From contig JAFVAQ010000003.1 of NCBI GenBank assembly GCA_017480495.1, positions 1 to 64,000 on the forward strand: a stretch of 64,000 bases of DNA, written 5' to 3'. The notes beneath the pieces were generated by a model. That model saw only the letters and a list, made by a program, of their open reading frames with translations. It was not told the origin of the DNA and searched no databases. Position numbers and translations under genes: made by a program. Source of the stretch: Eubacterium sp. (GTDB lineage: Bacteria; Bacillota; Clostridia; Lachnospirales; Lachnospiraceae). This document shows positions 53,928-62,762 of the stretch, in pieces (within the stretch, counting starts at the first letter, position 1; every line of letters starts with the position of its first letter).

Positions 53928-55042
53928 TCAAATTCTCCCGCAACCTTCTTAAGATTCTCTATAATAGGTAAGTGCTGCGGACATACGCCTTCACATTGAC
54001 CACAACCTATACAGTCGCTGGCCTTTCCGAAATCCTTAATAAGATTCTCATAATACTCAAACTGGTTAGTCCAGCCCTTAGCAGGATCCTCCTGCAGCTT
54101 ATCATTATAGAGTGAGAAATATCTAGGAATATTGATATTCATAGGACAGCCTGACTGACAATAAGCACAGCCTGTACATGGAATAGCAATATTATTATTT
54201 ATTATATTAACCGCCTGATCTATTATCTTATACTCTTCCTCGTTCAGAGGCTTGAAGTCCATCATGTAGCTGGTGTTGTCATCCATCTGCTCCATGTTAC
54301 TCATACCACTTAGTACCATGAATACATTATCCAGACTCGCTACATATCTAATAGCCCAGGAAGGAATAGAAGCCTCTGGTGCATAGTCCTTAAATAACTT
54401 TTCAACCGCCGCAGGTACATTTGCAAGAGTTCCACCCTTTACCGGTTCCATAACTATTACCGGCTTACCAAACTTAGTGGCAACCTCATAGCATTCTCTA
54501 GCTCTGATACCCTGGCTATCCCAGTCGAGATAATTAATCTGAAGCTGAACATATTCCATCTCAGGATGATCTGTCAGTACCTTTTCCAGAAGCTCTGGTC
54601 CATCATGAAAAGAGAAACCGATGTGTTTAACATCACCCGCCGCCTTCTTATCACTCAGCCACTTCCAGCAATCGAGCTTATCATAAACTTCCACCGAGTG
54701 GACATTTACATCATGAATCCAGTAGTAATCAAAGAACTCCGCTCCCGTCTTGCGACGTTGTTCATTAAAGATTTTATCTCTATCTTCTTTTGAATGAATA
54801 AAGCCTGAATGAAGCTTAGTTGTAAGAGTGAACTTATCCCTCTGTACACGGGACATCAAAATGTCCTTTACAGCATCCTCACTCTTAAAGTTACAATACA
54901 TCCATGCAGTATCAAAATATGTAAAACCTCTTTCCAGGAACATATCAACCATTCTGCAGGACTGCTCAATATCAATTTTACCAGCATCATTTGGATCAAG
55001 AGATGGAAGTCTCATGAGTCCAAAACCTAATTTCTTGCCCAT
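53924..55042 (-). CDS. Aldo/keto reductase with C-terminal 4Fe-4S domain (second copy)
   Basis: 372-residue oxidoreductase of the same architecture as the gene at 16871: an aldo/keto reductase barrel ([25 protein letters not shown]) followed by two cysteine clusters, [12 protein letters not shown] and [12 protein letters not shown], for 4Fe-4S. Here the catalytic His of the typical family is the His in YWIHDV. Substrate unknown. AGGAG is seven bases before the ATG. Its 3' end overlaps the membrane protein gene by four bases. Sequence differs enough from the other copy that they are ancient paralogues. Confidence 0.92.
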   Translation of the reverse strand: MGKKLGFGLMRLPSLDPNDAGKIDIEQSCRMVDMFLERGFTYFDTAWMYCNFKSEDAVKDILMSRVQRDKFTLTTKLHSGFIHSKEDRDKIFNEQRRKTGAEFFDYYWIHDVNVHSVEVYDKLDCWKWLSDKKAAGDVKHIGFSFHDGPELLEKVLTDHPEMEYVQLQINYLDWDSQGIRARECYEVATKFGKPVIVMEPVKGGTLANVPAAVEKLFKDYAPEASIPSWAIRYVASLDNVFMVLSGMSNMEQMDDNTSYMMDFKPLNEEEYKIIDQAVNIINNNIAIPCTGCAYCQSGCPMNINIPRYFSLYNDKLQEDPAKGWTNQFEYYENLIKDFGKASDCIGCGQCEGVCPQHLPIIENLKKVAGEFE

Positions 55043-55098
55043 ACATAAACTCCTTTATAACTACAAACACCTTGGGTTTCATTTAGGGGTGCCCCTAC

Positions 55099-55458
55099 CT
55101 ATTCATCCGCACCACTGAGTGGGATATCTTGTAACAAAGACGACTTCTCCTTCTGTTTCTCTCGAATAGTTTCATCCTCATGCACTTTATTAATCTTGTT
55201 GGCTTCTTCCTCGCCATTTTTTGCAGAGCTGTGAACGCCAATATTCTTGTATTGTCTATACACATCAAGAGTTGTGTCATCCAGAGACTTATGCATCTGG
55301 TAACGGCGCATTTCCTCGTTGTCGCCGCACAGAATGCTTCTGACCGCAGACTTATAAACCGCCTTAGCCGCCTGTTCCTCGGTGAGCCCGAACTTAGTTT
55401 TCAGCTCCTCTTTAATTATTCTTAAATAATCTTCTATATATTCTGGTGTTGCCGACAT
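55099..55458 (-). CDS. Small soluble protein, unknown
   Basis: 119 residues, not recognised. Helical N-terminal ~80 residues (YIEDYLRIIKEELKTKFGLT, AAKAVYKSAVRSILCGDNEE) and a hydrophilic, probably disordered tail rich in Lys/Glu. GGAG is seven bases before the ATG, and the gene ends 56 bases before the aldo/keto reductase. It is 28 bases downstream of the Ldh gene, so probably in its transcript. Confidence 0.7.
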   Translation of the reverse strand: MSATPEYIEDYLRIIKEELKTKFGLTEEQAAKAVYKSAVRSILCGDNEEMRRYQMHKSLDDTTLDVYRQYKNIGVHSSAKNGEEEANKINKVHEDETIREKQKEKSSLLQDIPLSGADE

Positions 55459-55486
55459 ATCCTTACTCCACTAAAATAATAAATCT

Positions 55487-56608
55487 TTACTTTTCAAAAT
55501 CAAATATATAATCCAGTCCTAGCGCATCACGTACTGTGATTATATCCTTCTGAACAGCCTCTCCTACTGGAACTCCTCTATCCTTTCTGAAGAGCCACAT
55601 ATCATATTCTTTTTCTCCCGCTGTATATATTCTGTCCTCTCCAGGTGCTTTCTTGGAAGCTCTTAGAGCTCTACAGATATCACCAGCTATCTTCTTAAAT
55701 TCCTCACGACCCATAAAGGCTTCCGGATCAACTACGAAGAAGAAATGTCCCAGACCATACATCTGTGGCTTTCCATCTTCCGAAACTCCAGTAAGAGCTT
55801 TCATGAACTTACCGCCTGAAAGGGCCGCTGAAAGTATCTCAACTACCGTTGCATATCCATAGCCCTTATATCCTGCCAGCTCCTCGCCTATACCACCAAG
55901 TGGTGCAAGGGCAGCTGTACCAGAAACAAGATCTTTCAGTATCTGAGCACTGTCAGTAAGTGCTTCCCCATTTTCTGAAATAACTGTTCCCGCTGGTGTA
56001 GGCTTTCCTTCTCTTGCGTAGTACTCTATACGACCTCTCTGCACTATCGAAGTAGCACAGTCAAGACAGAATGGAAATTCTTCATCTGTCGGAATAGAAA
56101 ATGTAAGCGGATTTGTTCCGAGCATATTTTCAACTCCGAAGGTTGGTGCTATAGAAGGTCTGGCATTTGTACCTGTAATACCTACCATTCCTTCCTTGCT
56201 AGCCATTCCTGTCCAGTAACCCGCGATACCGTAATGAGTAGAATTACGAATAGCTCCTCCCGCCATACCATAGGTCTTGGCTTTCTCTATAAGCTTCTCC
56301 ATCATTCTGTAGCTTGCCACCATTCCCATACCGTCATGAGCATCCATAACAACTGTGGTTGGCGTTTCCTTCAGTATCTCTATCTCCGTAACAGGAAGCA
56401 AAGTACCCTTTACTATTCTATCTATATAAATAGGTTTAAATCTATTACAGCCGTGACTCTCTATACCCCTTCTGTCAGACTCGAGAAGAACGTCTGCACA
56501 TATTTTCGCATCCTCCTCAGGAACTCCATAGCCCTTAAAGGCATCTATCATAAAACTATTCATTAGTTCCCAAGGTACAAATGGTCTAGTTTCTGTTATA
56601 TTCCCCAT
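55487..56608 (-). CDS. Ldh family NAD(P)-dependent dehydrogenase (malate/lactate type)
   Basis: 373 residues of the malate/L-lactate/ureidoglycolate dehydrogenase family, distinct from the classical LDH fold. Family blocks: ESDRRGIESHGCNRF near residue 48 with the catalytic His, GAIRNSTHYGIAGYW near 116, TNARPSIAPTFG and GYKGYGYATVVEILSAALSG. It oxidises a 2-hydroxy acid with NAD(P); the acid cannot be told. AGAGGAG is eight bases before the ATG. A hairpin terminator of the AAA gene precedes it. Confidence 0.9.
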   Translation of the reverse strand: MGNITETRPFVPWELMNSFMIDAFKGYGVPEEDAKICADVLLESDRRGIESHGCNRFKPIYIDRIVKGTLLPVTEIEILKETPTTVVMDAHDGMGMVASYRMMEKLIEKAKTYGMAGGAIRNSTHYGIAGYWTGMASKEGMVGITGTNARPSIAPTFGVENMLGTNPLTFSIPTDEEFPFCLDCATSIVQRGRIEYYAREGKPTPAGTVISENGEALTDSAQILKDLVSGTAALAPLGGIGEELAGYKGYGYATVVEILSAALSGGKFMKALTGVSEDGKPQMYGLGHFFFVVDPEAFMGREEFKKIAGDICRALRASKKAPGEDRIYTAGEKEYDMWLFRKDRGVPVGEAVQKDIITVRDALGLDYIFDFEK

Positions 56609-56633
56609 AATCCCATCTCCTCTTATTTAAAAG

Positions 56634-56659
56634 AAAGGGAACTGAATTCAGTTCCCTTT
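56634..56659 (-). terminator. Intrinsic terminator after the AAA ATPase gene
   Basis: AAAGGGAACTGAA pairs with TTCAGTTCCCTTT with no spacer, so the loop is taken from the stem itself. On the minus strand CTTTTAAAT follows. It lies only 10 bases past the AAA gene stop. Confidence 0.85.
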
Positions 56660-56669
56660 ACTTAGACTA

Positions 56670-58319
56670 TTAATCTGCTTTGGTAAGCATTCCAGCAACT
56701 GTATCCTCAACCATGTCCTCTCTAAGCAGTGTAATGAGGTCGTCCTCATTAATGTTCTCATCCTGAACTATTCGAGTAGCCTGTCTATCTACACAACGCT
56801 CGAAATAGTTACGAACGAGACGAGCATTTGCGAAGTTCTCAAGCTTCTGCTCTGTCATACCTCTCAGGTATGCCTCTGCTACATCAGCTGCACTCTGTGT
56901 AAGTATGTAATCATTTTCTTTACACATGTACTTGAAGATTTCCATCAGCTCACCACTGTTGTAATCTGGGAAGTAAATGTACTTATTAAATCTGGACTTA
57001 AGACCTGGGTTGGATTCGATGAACTCTGTCATCTCATCTGTATATCCAGCAACGATAACGATGAAGTCATCTCTATCGTCCTCCATACGTTTCAGGAGTG
57101 TATCGATTGCCTCCTGACCGTAGTCTCCTGAGTCCTTATTATGTGTAAGTGTATATGCCTCATCGATGAAGAGGATACCACCAATTGCCTTATTAATAAC
57201 ATTTGTAGTTTTAAGAGCAGTACCACCGGCGAAGTGGTCAACGAGTCCGGAACGGTCAACCTCTATGAAGTGACCCTTACTAACAACTCCGAGCTGCTTA
57301 TATATCTTTGCAAGAAGTCTGGCAATAGTTGTTTTACCAGTACCAGGGTTTCCTGTAAATACCAAGTGGAAGGACATCTCAACTCGCTTGAAGCCTCTCA
57401 TCTCACGAAGCTTACGAACCTTGATGATGTTGATGAGGTGCATAACGTCATCCTTAACTGATGACAGACCAGTAAGTCCTTGCAGCTCCTTGATAAGATC
57501 ATCGAGAGACTTATCTATCTCTTCTGACTCATCCTTTCTACCACGACGACCACCTACACGGCCTTCACCTCTCTTAAATACCTTGTCCTCAGATTCCTCT
57601 TCCTTCTTGAAGTTAAGGAACTCTGATACATCAGTAGCGGCCTTCTTCTGAATGTTACGTCCAGATATATTGATAGCCTTCTTAGTTACAAACTGTCCAG
57701 TCTTCTCATCGAAAGAAGTGATTGTTTCAAGATCAGGATCAGCTGTATTTGAGAAGGTTGCAGTTCCTCTCATGTGCTCTGGCATATCCTGAGACTTAAG
57801 GATACTTGTCTGTCCTGAAGTAACAATGCCTGCACTATTAAGGGTTGCATTGAGGACACCTATATAATCCTTCAGCGCCTGTTTAGTAACATCCTTAGCG
57901 CTGTCATATGCTATAAAGCCTTCACCCAGTTTTCTAAATGTATCTACTACAAACTTAGAACGGGTTACGCTAGCGTTCATCATTTTCATTTCAGGATCTT
58001 TATCAGCCTGAACAAAATAAGATAGAGATTTTGGAGCCTCTGTTAGAAATCTTGTATCACTACACTTCTGCTCCACAAGAGTGAGGAACTTCTCCTCAGA
58101 TAGAATCATTCTTAGATTGGTCTTGATATACTCAATCTGATCCGCAAATTCATCATTGCCTGGTTCATATAAATATCCCAGGAATACCATCATATCGTAT
58201 CTAAGAAGATCCTTTAGCGGCATCCTCTGATCCTCTGGATATATCCTAGGATTTGCTGTGATCTCATCTGCATAAGAAATACATTCTGAAATCATATTCT
58301 GAATATTTTTAATTACCAT
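56670..58319 (-). CDS. CbbX/SpoVK-type AAA ATPase with unknown N-terminal domain
   Basis: 549 residues. The AAA core (~285-540) has Walker A GNPGTGKT at 323-330, Walker B GGILFIDEAYTL at 380-391 and the pore-loop and sensor segments (SRFNKYIYFPDYN, and Arg-rich ARLVRNYFERCVDRQATR). It resembles CbbX, SpoVK and EccA ATPases that remodel substrate complexes. The first ~270 residues are helical and not recognised (DMMVFLGYLYEPGNDEFADQI), followed by a basic Gly/Arg-rich linker (GRVGGRRGRKDE). No EccC, WXG100 or sporulation genes are near, so the client is unknown. The ribosome site is weak. Confidence 0.9.
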   Translation of the reverse strand: MVIKNIQNMISECISYADEITANPRIYPEDQRMPLKDLLRYDMMVFLGYLYEPGNDEFADQIEYIKTNLRMILSEEKFLTLVEQKCSDTRFLTEAPKSLSYFVQADKDPEMKMMNASVTRSKFVVDTFRKLGEGFIAYDSAKDVTKQALKDYIGVLNATLNSAGIVTSGQTSILKSQDMPEHMRGTATFSNTADPDLETITSFDEKTGQFVTKKAINISGRNIQKKAATDVSEFLNFKKEEESEDKVFKRGEGRVGGRRGRKDESEEIDKSLDDLIKELQGLTGLSSVKDDVMHLINIIKVRKLREMRGFKRVEMSFHLVFTGNPGTGKTTIARLLAKIYKQLGVVSKGHFIEVDRSGLVDHFAGGTALKTTNVINKAIGGILFIDEAYTLTHNKDSGDYGQEAIDTLLKRMEDDRDDFIVIVAGYTDEMTEFIESNPGLKSRFNKYIYFPDYNSGELMEIFKYMCKENDYILTQSAADVAEAYLRGMTEQKLENFANARLVRNYFERCVDRQATRIVQDENINEDDLITLLREDMVEDTVAGMLTKAD

Positions 58320-58460
58320 TTTGTCACCACACCCTGTACATTAAAGATTCACCGTTATAACCTTTCCCCCATGAATTCTAGGTCAACAAACGATGTAGGA
58401 ATATTATACCACAAAAGTTCTTATATGTCATAAAAAATGTCCAAATTGACGTACAAATAA

Positions 58461-58490
58461 TTGACATCTTGTTTTTACATAATGTATATT
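58461..58490 (+). promoter_or_regulatory. Promoter for the second AGCS symporter
   Basis: TTGACA (58461-58466) and TATATT (58485-58490) with 18 bases between, about 40 bases upstream of the symporter ATG at 58531. Confidence 0.65.
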
Positions 58491-58530
58491 CTTAGAGTTA
58501 GAGTAAAATAAGGAAATAGAGGAAAGATTT

Positions 58531-60102
58531 ATGGGATTTTGGGAAACACTAAAAAATGTAAATGATACTGTAAATACATTTGTATGGACAACTGTCGGCG
58601 TATGGCTACTTATGGCGGTTGGACTTATAATGACAGTCATCACAAAATTCTTCCAAGTGACTCATATCCGTCACTGGTTCAAAAAGACTGTCGGAAGTCT
58701 TTTCGATAAGAAGGTTATATCTCACACAAATGAGCACGCTTCTATATCACAGTTCCAGGCACTATGTACTGCCCTTGCAGCAACCGTTGGTGTAGGTAAC
58801 ATCGCAGGTGTTGCTGCCGCAATAATGTCCGGCGGACCGGGCGCTGTATTCTGGATGTGGATAGCGGCATTTCTGGGAATGATGACAAACTATTCTGAGA
58901 ATATTCTAGGTATATATTTCAGAAGAAAGAATCATCACGGAGAATGGTCCGGCGGAGCTATGTACTATCTGCAGGACGGTCTCGGCGGATACAAGAATAT
59001 GAAGGTAGTCGGCAAGGTACTTGCGGTCCTCTTCGCCATATGTGCAGTTCTTGCTTCCTTCGGAATCGGAAATATGGGACAGGTTAATAAGATAGTCATC
59101 AACCTGACCTCTGCTTTTAAAATTCCGGTTCTTTCAACCACTGTTCTATATTCATCTAATGGTTCAGATGTAACCCTGGACATGCTGGTAGTCGGAATCA
59201 TTCTTATGATAATAGTCGGAATCGTTATTATTGGCGGACTTCAGAGAATAGCCAGCGTGGCTGAGAAGATAATTCCTTTCATGGTAATCGCATTTGTGCT
59301 CGGTGCACTTGTAATCATTTTCGCAAATATCACTTCCATCGGTTCTGTCTTCGTAGCAATCTTTGGTAAGGCATTTACAGCACAGGCTGCCTGGGGAGGC
59401 GGAGTAGGAATCTCCGTGAAGACAATCATTACCCTGGGATGCAAGCGCGGTGTTTTCTCAAACGAGGCGGGACTTGGTTCCTCCGTTATGGTACATTCCA
59501 ATTCAAATGTACTCGAGCCTGTTAAGCAGGGACTATGGGGAATCTTCGAAGTATTCGCAGATACAATGGTGGTATGTACACTGACCGCCCTTACAATCCT
59601 TACCTCTGGAGTTATAGATCTGAACACCGGAGCAGCTGTAACAGATACAGACGCAACTCTCGTGGCAGAGGCCTTTAACACAGTATTTAAGATTGGAAAT
59701 TTTGAATTCGGTAAATACTTTATAGCGCTGGCAATTCTGCTGTTCGCTTTTACGACAATACTTGGCTGGTCCCACTACGGAACAAAAGCCGTTGAGTACC
59801 TGGCAGGCGAACATGCACCAATCGTAACAATTATTTACAAGGTCATCTTCGTACTGATGATATTATCCGGGGCAATCATGACCTCTTCCATCGCATGGGA
59901 CATATCCGATACCTTTAACGGAATGATGATGATTCCTAACCTTATCGGTGTGCTGTCACTATCACCTCTGGTTATGAAGCTCACAAAGAACTATGTAGAT
60001 AGAAGACTGAAGGGCAAGACAGACGTCGAACCTATGCTGTCACACTTCCCTGACATACAAGAAGAACACGCCAAACTCATCAAAGAAACCGGCGAAGAAT
60101 AA
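58531..60102 (+). CDS. AGCS family sodium:amino-acid symporter (second copy)
   Basis: 523 residues with about eleven membrane helices. The family signature VGVGNIAGVAAAIMSGGPGAVFWMW (quoted in pieces: VGVGNIAGVAAA and SGGPGAVFWMW) near residue 90 and KRGVFSNEAGLGSSVM near 310 identify AGCS. Compared with the gene at 15273 it has a longer second periplasmic region (~165-205) with ST and VTLDMLV. AGGAAAG precedes the ATG. It is monocistronic, between its promoter and the repeat element at 60113. Confidence 0.93.
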   Translation: MGFWETLKNVNDTVNTFVWTTVGVWLLMAVGLIMTVITKFFQVTHIRHWFKKTVGSLFDKKVISHTNEHASISQFQALCTALAATVGVGNIAGVAAAIMSGGPGAVFWMWIAAFLGMMTNYSENILGIYFRRKNHHGEWSGGAMYYLQDGLGGYKNMKVVGKVLAVLFAICAVLASFGIGNMGQVNKIVINLTSAFKIPVLSTTVLYSSNGSDVTLDMLVVGIILMIIVGIVIIGGLQRIASVAEKIIPFMVIAFVLGALVIIFANITSIGSVFVAIFGKAFTAQAAWGGGVGISVKTIITLGCKRGVFSNEAGLGSSVMVHSNSNVLEPVKQGLWGIFEVFADTMVVCTLTALTILTSGVIDLNTGAAVTDTDATLVAEAFNTVFKIGNFEFGKYFIALAILLFAFTTILGWSHYGTKAVEYLAGEHAPIVTIIYKVIFVLMILSGAIMTSSIAWDISDTFNGMMMIPNLIGVLSLSPLVMKLTKNYVDRRLKGKTDVEPMLSHFPDIQEEHAKLIKETGEE

Positions 60103-60112
60103 CTATGCAAAT

Positions 60113-60245
60113 ATGAGTAAATAGGGACGGTTCTCTTTTACTCATTAGTAAATAAGGACGTCAAATGAGTAAAATAGGGACGTTTCTAATATGACTTGTC
60201 GCCCCCCGGCGATGAGTCATATAGAAACGTCCCTATTTACTCATT
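60113..60245. repeat. Compound REPIN-like palindrome cluster with GGGACG cores
   Basis: Three related units. 60113-60145: ATGAGTAAA and its complement flank a GGGACGG core. About 60149-60162: a partial copy containing AAGGACG. 60164-60245: long arms (about 32 bases, with single-base indels) with core TAGGGACGTTTCTA, around a GC-rich loop that itself contains TCGCC/GGCGA. This is the same family as 44796-44907. It lies between the convergent symporter and surface-protein genes and may also end both transcripts. Confidence 0.82.
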
Positions 60246-60283
60246 TACATATATCTATATCTTACTAAAACACCCCTTCAAAT

Positions 60284-62494
60284 CTACTTCCCAAGCATTC
60301 TCTTACGACGTACCACAAATACAATTCCTGCTGCAGATACTATAGCGATTGCACCAATAAGCATAATGTTAAAGTTATCTGATGTTGCTGGCTTTGTACT
60401 CTTAACCTCAGCCTTCTTAGCTGGTGTTACTGTCGCCTCCTTAGCTGGTGTTACTGTCGCTTCCTTAGTTTCATCCTTTGGAGTTTCTGCGGTAATAGGT
60501 TTTGTTGCGATAGCATAGCTAGAGAAGCTGTCTGCAGGAATTAACACCTCTCCTGTTTCAGGATCAAATTCAACAGGCTCTACAACTTCGTATTCATCGC
60601 CGTCATGAATATTATGGATGAACTCAACAGTTTTTCCAGTGTAGTCGCCCTTCAGCTTAAGTCCTACAAGTGCAGGCTCATCAAGATCCTCCAGATCATT
60701 TCTCCATACATCATTATCATTTCCTGTACCCTGGAAGAATACCTGTGCAAGAGATATATCAAGAACTTCTTCTATCTCAGCGCCTTCTGCAGAAGCTATC
60801 TCTTCGAATACAGCTTCCTTGTCAGCTGAGATATTCGCATCCTCAACATACAGTCTGGCAGTGCCGGAATCTATAGTTCCTTCAGGAATTTCTACAGCCG
60901 CCTCTTCAACAGCACTGGTTGCAAGTTTTACATCATCTTCCTGTTTCTTAATATTTGCGCCAATATGGAAATTTCCTTTTCCAATTCTGAAGCTAAATAC
61001 TGATGACTGTGCTCCAATTTTGATGCTCTCACCATTAATGTCGAAACTATCCACTTGATATCCACGTTCCGTTTCAATCTTCATTGTAACCCAAGAACCT
61101 TCAGGAGCTACCATTTCACTCATCTCGATTCCTGTTTCATAATTCACATGCGTACTCTGGTGAATAAAAGGAAATCTTTCATTTCCATTCTCATCCACAA
61201 GATCTTCCGCATAAGCAATATGCGTTCCATTTCCATCATTGTATTCAATAGACTGAATAGTTATTTGTGAATGACCTATATATCTGTCATCATCTTCTCC
61301 CAGTCTGTCATCACTTGACCATAGGAAGTTTCCTATAAAGCATTCATCCTCTGTCATAGGACGAACCTTTACTTCTATATCATAAACATCTGTATATTCA
61401 CCTGTTTGTGCATCTTTAGGTCTTGGCACATTTTCAATAACAAATACGATGCCCTGCTGATGGAACGCATTGAGCCACGCATTTCTATCATCAAAATTAA
61501 ATGGTACTGTCTGCTCCTCACCATTAACATAGATGGATTCAATTCTGTTACCCCAATTGGTAAAGAATTCAAGATCTACAGTATCTAGTTCATTGTCGTT
61601 TCCATCTTTTTTTACATTAAAATCTACATTCTGGCTTCTATATCTGGATAAATCCTCACCACTATTATACTGACGTATAAAATCGGTACCTCTTCCACCA
61701 TTAACTCCTACACTAACTACATATGCATATCTATCATAGTGTACGCTACACTGATACTCTCCTAAACCAGGAGCATCATTATCATAGTTATCACGAACCA
61801 TAGGTTCTCCAATCCAATTGCCTTGTGGTCCGGAAAGATTAATAGTAGCTCTATGATCTCCACCTGGAGCAGGTTGATCTCCACCTTGGCCACCCGGATT
61901 CACATAATCCTGAACAGCAAACTGCATAGCTCCTGTTATCTTTGTATCCATACTAAATGGCTGTCCATTAGCATAAAGAGTAAAATTGTTACCACCGAAG
62001 TTTAAATATCCCTCTGAGCCAGCCGGAACAGTCATCGTAGCATGTGCATCATCCGGAACCTCTACAGTCACTTGTATTTCTGTATTATTAGAATCACGAA
62101 GTTCAACAATTCCTCCATCAATACTTAATCTATCTCCATTCTTCGATATAGTATGATTTGTGTCATTCTGAACTGTAAATTCAAGAGTATAATTGGCAGC
62201 ATTTCTCAACAAAGTATTGGCAAGATTACGACTACTGAAGCTTCTAATGACAGGCTGGTTCACAGTATCTTGATTCTCAGTATCTGTTGTAACCACATCC
62301 TGAATTTCTCCCTCTACTTTATCAGTATCCAGCCCTTCCTCGTCGATTGAATCAATATCCTGTCCCTCATCTGCATCACTAGGGCTACTGGTTTCAACCC
62401 CATCCTGGTCCTCTGCCCAAGCAGCACCATTAGGTAGCAGTGAGAATAAAAGCATAAATGATAATAATAATGCTATTATCTTCCTTCTCTTCAT
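60284..62494 (-). CDS. Large secreted surface protein with C-terminal sorting-like signal
   Basis: 736 residues from ATG 62494 (GGAGGAG five bases before); an in-frame extension upstream lacks a ribosome site. Signal peptide 1-~28 (IIALLLSFMLLFSLLPNGAAWA), acidic N-terminal segment, several beta-rich domains, a 9-residue repeat KEATVTPA/KKAEVKS region near the end, then PATSDNF, a hydrophobic helix (IMLIGAIAIVSAAGIVFVV) and a RRKRM tail. The PATSD motif in place of LPxTG fits a sortase-like signal of Lachnospiraceae. No enzymatic motif. Probably an adhesin or stalk protein. The divergent regulator gene is 269 bases upstream. Confidence 0.87.
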   Translation of the reverse strand: MKRRKIIALLLSFMLLFSLLPNGAAWAEDQDGVETSSPSDADEGQDIDSIDEEGLDTDKVEGEIQDVVTTDTENQDTVNQPVIRSFSSRNLANTLLRNAANYTLEFTVQNDTNHTISKNGDRLSIDGGIVELRDSNNTEIQVTVEVPDDAHATMTVPAGSEGYLNFGGNNFTLYANGQPFSMDTKITGAMQFAVQDYVNPGGQGGDQPAPGGDHRATINLSGPQGNWIGEPMVRDNYDNDAPGLGEYQCSVHYDRYAYVVSVGVNGGRGTDFIRQYNSGEDLSRYRSQNVDFNVKKDGNDNELDTVDLEFFTNWGNRIESIYVNGEEQTVPFNFDDRNAWLNAFHQQGIVFVIENVPRPKDAQTGEYTDVYDIEVKVRPMTEDECFIGNFLWSSDDRLGEDDDRYIGHSQITIQSIEYNDGNGTHIAYAEDLVDENGNERFPFIHQSTHVNYETGIEMSEMVAPEGSWVTMKIETERGYQVDSFDINGESIKIGAQSSVFSFRIGKGNFHIGANIKKQEDDVKLATSAVEEAAVEIPEGTIDSGTARLYVEDANISADKEAVFEEIASAEGAEIEEVLDISLAQVFFQGTGNDNDVWRNDLEDLDEPALVGLKLKGDYTGKTVEFIHNIHDGDEYEVVEPVEFDPETGEVLIPADSFSSYAIATKPITAETPKDETKEATVTPAKEATVTPAKKAEVKSTKPATSDNFNIMLIGAIAIVSAAGIVFVVRRKRMLGK

Positions 62495-62762
62495 ACAAAC
62501 TCCTCCCATAAGTATATTTAAAATAAGATTATACATCTGTTAAAACACTATCTTTATTATAGTCTCCCGCACTTATGTATACTAGGTCCGTTGCCGTGAT
62601 GACATTGACAAATCGGCTATATAGAAAGCAGTATTTTGTTAAATTTCTATTTTGTCATTGACTATATGGAAATAATCAGATTTTATTTGGATAATGTCTT
62701 ATAATCAAATTATGCATGAATCGGTAACCTACACAATCCGACATACCACCAAGGAGAACAAC

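Noticed and set aside
56670..58319. EccA of a type VII secretion locus
   Set aside because: No EssC/EccC ATPase, WXG100 substrate or other secretion gene is adjacent.
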